From the NCBI GenBank assembly GCA_017547395.1, contig JAFYPS010000044.1, positions 1 through 11,877 on the forward strand: DNA of 11,877 bases, written 5' to 3'. Source of the stretch: Clostridia bacterium. Lineage in GTDB: Bacteria > Bacillota_A > Clostridia > Oscillospirales > CAG-272. Shown here piece after piece: positions 6,847 through 11,877 of the stretch (within the stretch, counting starts at the first letter, position 1; the number at the start of each line of letters is the position of its first letter). The notes below the pieces were generated by a model that ran no database searches, was not told the DNA's origin, and saw only the letters and a list, made by a program, of their open reading frames with translations. The position numbers and the translations under genes are program-made.

Positions 6847-6897
6847 ATACAGTCTTTATAGAAAGAACGTCGCAAATTATCGAAAAGGAGAACCTCT

Positions 6898-8295
6898 GTG
6901 AAGTTTGAACTGATTATAGGAAGTGTAATTACAATCATCAGTCTTATTGCAGTAAGTGCTTTTTCCGGCAAAATTACAAAAAATAAAAAAGGTGCTACTT
7001 CTTTTCTGGTTGCAGGAGCGATTATGGGTACACTCGTTGGCGGATCGTCAACTATTGGTACAGCGCAACTTGCATATCAATACGGGATGAGCGCATGGTG
7101 GTTCACTCTTGGCGGCGGTGTTGCGTGCCTGATTTTGACTTTAGCATATGCAAAACCGTTATATCGAGGTGGGCATACAACTCTAACGGGTTTTGTTACA
7201 TCGGAGTATGGAAAGAAAAACGGCGTTATTTCTGCGATTTTTTCTTCTATAGGCAGTTTTATAAACATCATTTCCCAATTGATAGCAGCCACGGCGGTTA
7301 TTGCAGTGGTTTTTCCAAACTTATCATTGAGTTTTTCTTTGATATTTTCTGCAATAATTATGATATTATATATTGTTTTTGGCGGTGTAAAAGGTAGCGG
7401 ATTCGTGGGAATTTTTAAAATGCTTTTGCTCTATATAAGTATGCTGTCAGTAGGGCTTTTGGTGTTGTATTTCTGCGGAGGATTGTCGGAATTTGCCGAG
7501 AACGTGCGGAAAATTGAAAACCCTGAGAACGTGCATTTTTACAGTTTGTTTGCGCGAGGTGTCGGAAAAGATTTGGGAGCATGTCTGTCGCTTGTTCTTG
7601 GCGTTGTTACCACACAAAGCTATGCACAGGCGATTTTTATGGCAGAGAGCGAAAAAGCGGCAATTAAAGGCGCTTTGATCAGCACCGTACTTGTCCCACT
7701 GATAGGAATCGGCGGAATCTTAGTCGGTCTTTATATGCGCTCTATGCATCCGGAAATTGTTTCAAAAACTGCATTGACTTATTTTATAACGCAGTATATG
7801 CCGCCGGCGCTAGGCGGGGTTGTGCTTGGAGCCTTGTTTATTGCAGTAGTGGGGACCGGTGCAGGACTGACGCTTGGAATTGCGACTGTCGTTAAGAACG
7901 ATGTTTTACCGATGCTAAAGTGCATAAAAAAAGAAAAAGTATGCAGCAAACTTACGGAAAAGAAGCTTATAATTGTTATTTTGTTTTTTGCGTGTCTTTT
8001 ATCTATGGGAACGTTTGGTGATACAATATTAAACTTCGCATTTATGTCCATGGGTTTGCGCGGTGCAGCTCTTTTTGCACCGTTAAGTTTTGCAATTTTT
8101 AGTCCGGGAAGAGTTTCGCCAAAATATGCAATGCTTTCAATAATTCTCGGACCCTTAATAGTGCTTGTGTTTAACTTGTGGAATCTCCTGCCGTTTGATC
8201 CGCTTTTTTTAGGCGTTTTGGTATCCGGTTTTATTATGTTTATCGGACTTTTTAAAAGAAGAGAATGTAATTTTGTTGAAGGGAAAAAGAAATGA
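6898..8295 (+). CDS. Sodium:solute symporter family (SSSF) transporter
   Basis: This 465-residue, very hydrophobic protein has roughly 12-13 membrane helices and the LeuT-like core of the SSS family. Diagnostic parts are GTLVGGSSTIGTAQLAYQYG (44-63) with SAWWFTLGGG after it, VFGGVKGSG, and the QSYAQAIFMAESEKAAIKGA block, followed by the conserved Gly/Ala-rich GTGAGLTLG helix. The family couples Na+ entry to import of sugars, amino acids, carboxylates or nucleosides; the sequence does not reveal which. It starts at GTG (6898) with AAAGGAG at 6884-6890, and ends with an ATGA overlap with the SGNH gene, which implies translational coupling. With intracellular hydrolases on both sides it is the likely entry route for their substrate. 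Its base composition is among the most AT-rich of the window. Confidence 0.9.
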   Translation: MKFELIIGSVITIISLIAVSAFSGKITKNKKGATSFLVAGAIMGTLVGGSSTIGTAQLAYQYGMSAWWFTLGGGVACLILTLAYAKPLYRGGHTTLTGFVTSEYGKKNGVISAIFSSIGSFINIISQLIAATAVIAVVFPNLSLSFSLIFSAIIMILYIVFGGVKGSGFVGIFKMLLLYISMLSVGLLVLYFCGGLSEFAENVRKIENPENVHFYSLFARGVGKDLGACLSLVLGVVTTQSYAQAIFMAESEKAAIKGALISTVLVPLIGIGGILVGLYMRSMHPEIVSKTALTYFITQYMPPALGGVVLGALFIAVVGTGAGLTLGIATVVKNDVLPMLKCIKKEKVCSKLTEKKLIIVILFFACLLSMGTFGDTILNFAFMSMGLRGAALFAPLSFAIFSPGRVSPKYAMLSIILGPLIVLVFNLWNLLPFDPLFLGVLVSGFIMFIGLFKRRECNFVEGKKK

Positions 8296-9077
8296 GAATA
8301 TTAGCAATTGGAAATAGCTTTGCGGCCGATACTATGGAACACGTTGCAGACATAGCAGGTTCTATGGGAGTTAATTCCTTTAAATTTACATATCTTTATA
8401 TTGGAGGGTGCTCCATAAACAGGCATTTCAGTAATGCAACAAATAATGCTGCTGACTACCAGTATTTTGTGAACGAAGGTTCGGGTTGGGAAGATAGAGG
8501 AAAAAATTCTATATATGATGCTATAAAAGAAGAAAAGTGGGATTATATATCCATACAGCACGGAACCGGCGACAAAAGCAGATATACTTCGCCGGAAAGT
8601 TATGTAAATCTGTCGCCTTTAATCGAATACGTGAAAAAGATTGCACATAAAGATGTTAAGATTGCATTTAATATGGCTTGGGTTCCTGAACCTGATTCTA
8701 CACACCACGAAATTGTTTCTTATGATGGAAACCAAGCTTTGATGTATGAAAAGCTTACTGATATTACGAAAAATATTGTTATGCATATACAGGATATAGA
8801 TGTAATCTCTCCTGCGGGGACTGCGATACAAAATGCCCGCACGTGTATTGATAAAAAGCTTACACGTGATAGGTTTCATTTAAGCTATGATTTGGGAAGA
8901 TATATTGCCGGCTTAACATTCTTAAAGGCGTTATACGGTGTTGATTTGTCAAATGTAAAATGGTCTCCCGAAGGAGTAACCGATGATGAAGTGAAAATTG
9001 CAAAAAAAGCTGCACAAACTGCATGCGAACAACCTTTTTCCGTTACAGAATTAGTTCGCCCGGAAACGCAAAATTAA
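8292..9077 (+). CDS. SGNH/GDSL-type hydrolase, DUF4886-like
   Basis: The 261-residue protein has the SGNH blocks in order: nucleophile S9 in LAIGNSFAADT, G39 in YIGGCS, a block III-like SIQHGTGD (87-94), and D193/H196 in RDRFHLSYD. The GNSF start and the early IQHG block are typical of DUF4886 proteins. SGNH enzymes remove acyl groups such as acetyl from sugars, or hydrolyse other esters; the substrate here is not known. No signal peptide is present, so it would act on material inside the cell. The ATG at 8292 overlaps the symporter stop (ATGA), which points to translational coupling and a shared task of import followed by de-esterification. It is AT-rich like the two genes before it. No terminator follows, so transcription may continue into the AraC gene. 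Confidence 0.82.
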   Translation: MRILAIGNSFAADTMEHVADIAGSMGVNSFKFTYLYIGGCSINRHFSNATNNAADYQYFVNEGSGWEDRGKNSIYDAIKEEKWDYISIQHGTGDKSRYTSPESYVNLSPLIEYVKKIAHKDVKIAFNMAWVPEPDSTHHEIVSYDGNQALMYEKLTDITKNIVMHIQDIDVISPAGTAIQNARTCIDKKLTRDRFHLSYDLGRYIAGLTFLKALYGVDLSNVKWSPEGVTDDEVKIAKKAAQTACEQPFSVTELVRPETQN

Positions 9078-9119
9078 ATTTGCCTAATTTTTGATTTTGG
9101 CTTGATATTTAAAAACCTT

Positions 9120-9145
9120 GGCATCCGGATTATATAGTCTTTATA
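9120..9145 (+). promoter_or_regulatory. Conserved motif and possible promoter upstream of the AraC gene
   Basis: GGCATCCGGAT (9120-9130), TATATA (9131-9136) and AGTCTTTATA (9136-9145) closely match the segment before the symporter (6841-6860), and the first half also matches 5977-5993. TATATA could be a -10 with a poor -35, giving a leader of under 20 nt. It could equally be an operator, for example for the AraC-family product. Confidence 0.4.
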
Positions 9146-9160
9146 CAAGGAGGTGAGCTT

Positions 9161-9922
9161 ATGGGATATGAACAGCACAGAGATAAGGCTGAGTATTTTT
9201 ACCTCGGTATGAACAGGAGCGGCGTGCATTTTCACCGTTCAATAGAACTTCTGTATTGCATAGGCGAGCGTAAGGACGTGTATATCGACGGAGAGCACAC
9301 GGTTTTGCACCAAGGTGATTTACTGATGCTACCGCCGTTTACAGTTCATCATTTTCCGCTTATCGAGGGGCAAAGGTCACTATGCGTAGTGATGCCCGTA
9401 AAGTACAGTGAACTTTATGCTTCGGCGGTCGGTACAAGCCGTATGGCGGATCTTGTATTTTTGTCTTCGGATTTGACACGTGATATTTTTGAGCATCTTC
9501 TGAAACTTGAAAAAGTCAAGAATTACTATGCGCGTGACGGAATTTACCGTTACGTGCTCGGCTGTATGCTTGAAAACGGTACTTTGGTTGACGGCGGGGA
9601 AAAGAAAAAGGACTCATTTGCCGTAAGGGTGCTTACGTATCTTGAGGAACACTATACAGAGCGGCTCACGCTTGAAACCGTTGCCACCGAGCTTGGATAC
9701 AACCGCTGCTATTTTTCAACCGTTTTCAAAAAGTTTTTTCATATTGGTTTTTGCGAATACCTTTCTTCGATGCGCGTTGAAAAGTCGCTTCCGCTGCTCG
9801 ATGAAAACAGCGTAAGTGATGTGGCTATAGCGGTTGGCTTTGGCAGTGTGCAGAGCTATTATATTGCATTTAAAAAAGAAAAAGGAATGTCACCGGCAGT
9901 ATATCAGAAGGAAGGTTCCTGA
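9161..9922 (+). CDS. AraC-family transcriptional regulator with cupin sensor domain
   Basis: The 253-residue protein has an N-terminal cupin-like sensor domain (about 10-80; HFHRSIELLYCIGE, then GEHTVLHQGDLLMLPPFTVHHF) and a C-terminal double HTH domain (about 153-250). HTH 1 is near 171-191 (LETVATELGYNRCYFSTVFK), and HTH 2 near 219-241 (SDVAIAVGFGSVQSYYIAFK) with the family GMSPAVYQ end. Such proteins sense a sugar or sugar derivative and usually activate neighbouring catabolic genes. Its position between the SGNH and GH43 genes suggests it controls this locus, perhaps including the divergent GH31. AAGGAGG (9147-9153) lies seven bases before the ATG. Its GC content is higher than that of the three genes before it. 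Confidence 0.92.
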   Translation: MGYEQHRDKAEYFYLGMNRSGVHFHRSIELLYCIGERKDVYIDGEHTVLHQGDLLMLPPFTVHHFPLIEGQRSLCVVMPVKYSELYASAVGTSRMADLVFLSSDLTRDIFEHLLKLEKVKNYYARDGIYRYVLGCMLENGTLVDGGEKKKDSFAVRVLTYLEEHYTERLTLETVATELGYNRCYFSTVFKKFFHIGFCEYLSSMRVEKSLPLLDENSVSDVAIAVGFGSVQSYYIAFKKEKGMSPAVYQKEGS

Positions 9923-9949
9923 AATATAAAAATCAACGAGGTATGAACT

Positions 9950-10825
9950 ATGAAACTTTCAGAAATAAACATAAGAGACCCATTCATTCTTACGTATGAG
10001 GATAAATACTATATGTACGGCTCGCGTGTCGGTCAGCCGTACGAGGGAAGTATGTGGGGAGATCAGTACGGATTTGACGTTTATGAAAGCGATGACCTGG
10101 AAAACTGGTCTGCTCCTAAATGCATATTTGAGAAAAACGACGGTTTCTGGGGTGAGTATCATTTCTGGGCACCCGAGGTTCATATGTATAAAGGTAAGTT
10201 TTATCTTATAGCTACCTTTAAGGCAAAGGGCAGATGCCGCGGAACGCACGTACTTGTCTGCGATACGCCAAACGGCACGTTTGTTCCGATTTCCGAAAAC
10301 CCCGCAACCCCGCTTGACTGGGAGTGCCTTGACGGAACGCTTTATATAGATAAGAAAGGAAAGCCGCACCTCGTCTTCTGCCACGAGTGGCTGCAGATTG
10401 ACAACGGCACGGTGTGCGAGGTTGAACTTTCCGATGACCTTTCGCGCGCTGTCAGCGAACCGAGAGAGCTTTGGGATGCAAAGAGCTATCCCAACGTTAA
10501 GGCAACTACCAAAAAGGGAACCGGCTTTGTTACCGACGGCCCGTTCTTTTACAGATGTGAAAACGGAGAGCTTTTATGTATCTGGTCTACTCACGATAAG
10601 GACACAGGATACGTTGAGCTCGTTTGTAAGAGTTCAAACGGTGATATAGACGGCGATTGGGTATTGCTTGATAAACCGCTTTTCGACAAGGACGGCGGTC
10701 ACGGAATGATATTTACCGACCTTGGCGGAAATCTCCGTTTCGTAATGCACAGCCCTAACACGATTCTGCTTGAGCGTCCGCGCATAGTTTCACTGTTCGA
10801 TAAGGACGGTTGCCTCAGTATATAA
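9950..10825 (+). CDS. GH43-like beta-propeller glycosidase
   Basis: The 291-residue protein has the repeating blade pattern of a five-bladed GH43 propeller and no signal peptide. The predicted general base is D10 in NIRDPFIL; D128 in CLDGTLYIDKKGKPHLVF fits the pKa-modulating aspartate. The segment that normally reads EGP with the acid glutamate reads VTDGPFFYR here, so the acid position would be D196. WAPEVH (73-78), HEW (145-147) and GGHG (249-252) are further conserved points. GH43 enzymes typically release arabinose or xylose from plant polysaccharide fragments. Activity is likely but not certain with the E-to-D change; some GH43 subgroups share TDGP. It follows the AraC gene by 27 bases, with GAGG at 9938-9941, and ends the operon. 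Confidence 0.85.
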   Translation: MKLSEINIRDPFILTYEDKYYMYGSRVGQPYEGSMWGDQYGFDVYESDDLENWSAPKCIFEKNDGFWGEYHFWAPEVHMYKGKFYLIATFKAKGRCRGTHVLVCDTPNGTFVPISENPATPLDWECLDGTLYIDKKGKPHLVFCHEWLQIDNGTVCEVELSDDLSRAVSEPRELWDAKSYPNVKATTKKGTGFVTDGPFFYRCENGELLCIWSTHDKDTGYVELVCKSSNGDIDGDWVLLDKPLFDKDGGHGMIFTDLGGNLRFVMHSPNTILLERPRIVSLFDKDGCLSI

Positions 10826-10858
10826 GTTAAAGCCCCGTATCTCATACGGGGCTTTAAC
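10826..10858. terminator. Terminator between the GH43 and DUF421 genes
   Basis: GTTAAAGCCCCGTAT (10826-10840), loop CTC, ATACGGGGCTTTAAC (10844-10858) form a perfect 15-bp stem directly after the GH43 stop. A T-rich stretch follows on the plus side. The right arm includes the DUF421 stop codon (10854-10856), so the hairpin also sits at the 3' end of that convergent gene. Confidence 0.88.
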
Positions 10859-11525
10859 TTTCCTTTTTTATTATATTAATTTTTCCCGCATCGTCTACCG
10901 TCATCAAAAATATTTGCTCGATACTGAGTTTTGACTTTTTTATCTCCTGCATCAGTCTTTTTCTGTTCAGGTCCGACCCTGCAAGAGCCTCTTCTTTTAT
11001 AATTCCGTCTACAACTATTGCATGCGCGATTCCGTTTTCGGTGACGGGGATTTTAATATCGCCCGTTTCAAGCGGACGGCTGCTTGCCTTTGGAATTACC
11101 GAAAGCTTTCCGTTGATTTCGAGAATTGCATAGCCTACGTCGTCTATAGACGTCATTCCGTTTTGCCGCAGTTCGCTCAGCAGCTCTTCGACCGTCATTC
11201 TTGCTTTTGAGAGCTCGCTTTGCTGCAGTTTTCCTTTTTTAATCAGAATAATGGGCGAGCCGAGCAGAATCTTTTTTATCAAGGAGGAGCGCGTGTTGAG
11301 AAATGTAAGGCAGATCTCAAGGAGAACGATTGCTATAGTGGGAACTATTGCATAATACATCGGTATTTCGGTATTTCCTATAGGAAGAGATGCAATTTCC
11401 GAAATTAAAAGGGTGGAAACCAGCTCTGAAATCTCAAGTTCACCAATTTGCCGTTTTCCCGTTGTGCGAATTGCCAATATTAGCAAAACGTAGATGATTA
11501 CAGTACGTGAGAGGCATTTCAGCAT
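10854..11525 (-). CDS. DUF421/YetF-family membrane protein
   Basis: The 223-residue protein has three predicted membrane helices in the first 80 residues. They surround the family signature RTTGKRQIGELEISELVSTL and then LISEIASLPIGN. A cytoplasmic alpha/beta part follows, with GSPIILIKKGKL, ARMTVEELLSELRQNG, the DDVGYAILEINGKLSV block and a C-terminal half ending INIIKKES. This is the layout of DUF421 (B. subtilis YetF type). The function is not well established; links to spore germination or stress have been suggested for Bacillus paralogues, without proof that they hold here. The start at 11525 is supported by AAGGAGG (11541-11535) nine bases upstream. It is a single gene, divergent from the rRNA operon, with its own candidate promoter. 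Confidence 0.9.
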   Translation of the reverse strand: MLKCLSRTVIIYVLLILAIRTTGKRQIGELEISELVSTLLISEIASLPIGNTEIPMYYAIVPTIAIVLLEICLTFLNTRSSLIKKILLGSPIILIKKGKLQQSELSKARMTVEELLSELRQNGMTSIDDVGYAILEINGKLSVIPKASSRPLETGDIKIPVTENGIAHAIVVDGIIKEEALAGSDLNRKRLMQEIKKSKLSIEQIFLMTVDDAGKINIIKKES

Positions 11526-11570
11526 CTTTTACCGCCTCCTTTTATGCAAAATTGTTGTCATTTTGCCCAA

Positions 11571-11600
11571 AAAATATTCTTGTTTTGTACAAAATCTCAA
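11571..11600 (-). promoter_or_regulatory. Candidate promoter for the DUF421 gene
   Basis: On the minus strand TTGAGA (11600-11595) is followed after 18 bases by TATTTT (11576-11571). The spacer contains the perfect 12-bp palindrome TTTTGTACAAAA (11583-11594), and downstream lies GCAAAAT/ATTTTGC (11546-11566). Either could be an operator. The match to consensus is moderate. Confidence 0.35.
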
Positions 11601-11604
11601 AATG

Positions 11605-11654
11605 CAATTTTTTTCAAAAAAAGTGTTGACAAAGGGGATAGTAAGGTGTATACT
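11605..11654 (+). promoter_or_regulatory. rRNA operon promoter with AT-rich upstream element
   Basis: A perfect -35 TTGACA (11626-11631), a 17-base spacer and TATACT (11649-11654) make the best promoter in the window. It is preceded by an A/T-tract (11605-11624) of the UP-element type. Together with the leader that follows, it is typical of a ribosomal RNA operon. Confidence 0.85.
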
Positions 11655-11660
11655 GTAAAA

Positions 11661-11877
11661 GTCGCTGCGGGGAACCGCGGAAGACACATTCGGTCATTGA
11701 AAATTGAACAACAAAGAGAGAAACACGAACAAAGTTTAGTGTAGAGATCTCGAACAATTCTTTAGAGAAACCAAGTAAAAAAACTTATGCGAAAGAGCAA
11801 GCGATTGCTTGAGTAGAGATTAAACGAACTCTAAAAGATTTAAATTCCGCCAAGGCGGATTTAGATACAATTATTTA
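11661..11877 (+). other. rRNA operon leader (5' external transcribed spacer); 16S gene expected past the end
   Basis: There is no coding region here. The stretch CATTGAAAATTGAACAAC (11695-11712) is of the kind seen in front of Clostridia rRNA genes. Hairpins include GCGG/CCGC (11667-11678), CAAGC-GATT-GCTTG (11798-11811) and CCGCC/GGCGG (11847-11858). GTAGAGAT followed closely by CGAAC occurs twice (11741-11755 and 11813-11829). The window ends before the expected AGAGTTTGATC start of 16S rRNA, so that gene itself is not seen. Confidence 0.7.

Noticed and set aside
6841..6848. CCGGATAT as a sigma-28 type -10 element
   Set aside because: No TAAA lies at the right distance upstream in any of the copies of the element.
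9118..9147. TTGGCA-18-TATACA as a promoter for the AraC gene
   Set aside because: Transcription would start at or after the ribosome site, leaving almost no leader; the TATATA at 9131 is at best a slightly better option.
11544..11744. 66-codon plus-strand frame across the rRNA promoter
   Set aside because: It spans the promoter itself and has no ribosome site; this is non-coding leader DNA.

Overview
The window looks like the chromosome of an anaerobic Clostridia-type Firmicute, probably an uncultured gut or rumen relative of the Ruminococcaceae/Oscillospirales. The support is a lepA-hemW junction, a DUF1292 (YrzB-type) gene, strong GGAGG ribosome sites on most genes, sigma-A-like promoters, a dockerin-bearing secreted esterase, and many cytoplasmic carbohydrate-active enzymes. 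Nothing phage-, transposon- or CRISPR-like is visible. The last bases are the promoter and leader of an rRNA operon whose 16S gene would start just past the end.

Region 1 (1-1777) is housekeeping: the last 35 codons of lepA, a gap rich in inverted repeats, hemW (heme chaperone, radical SAM), then a small acidic DUF1292 protein with its own promoter. Region 2 (1778-2051) has no protein gene; it holds a structured RNA, best explained as 6S RNA (ssrS), followed by a strong two-way terminator. Region 3 (2052-3379) is a self-contained unit: a 69-residue XRE-family regulator and a divergent secreted esterase with an N-terminal dockerin. They share a 102-bp gap centred on a perfect 17-bp inverted repeat that overlaps the esterase promoter.

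Region 4 (3416-10858) is a carbohydrate-use locus. A cytoplasmic GH31 alpha-glycosidase lies on the minus strand. Divergent from it is a run of five plus-strand genes: a phosphodiesterase/pyrophosphatase of the alkaline phosphatase superfamily, a sodium:solute symporter, a DUF4886-like SGNH hydrolase (ATGA overlap with the symporter gene), an AraC-family regulator and a GH43-like glycosidase, ending in a hairpin terminator. None of the enzymes has a signal peptide. The likely scheme is uptake of a small decorated glycoside by the symporter, then intracellular removal of ester or phosphodiester groups and hydrolysis of glycosidic bonds. The substrate cannot be named from sequence. The phosphodiesterase-symporter-SGNH part is visibly AT-richer than its neighbours, and a short motif (CCG, 2-3 bases, then TATAYA) recurs in front of three of the genes.

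Region 5 (10854-11877) holds a DUF421/YetF membrane protein on the minus strand and, divergent from it, the strong rRNA promoter and structured leader.

The most promising items for follow-up are the palindrome-controlled dockerin esterase unit, the phosphodiesterase-symporter-SGNH cassette with its repeated upstream motif, and the structured RNA.
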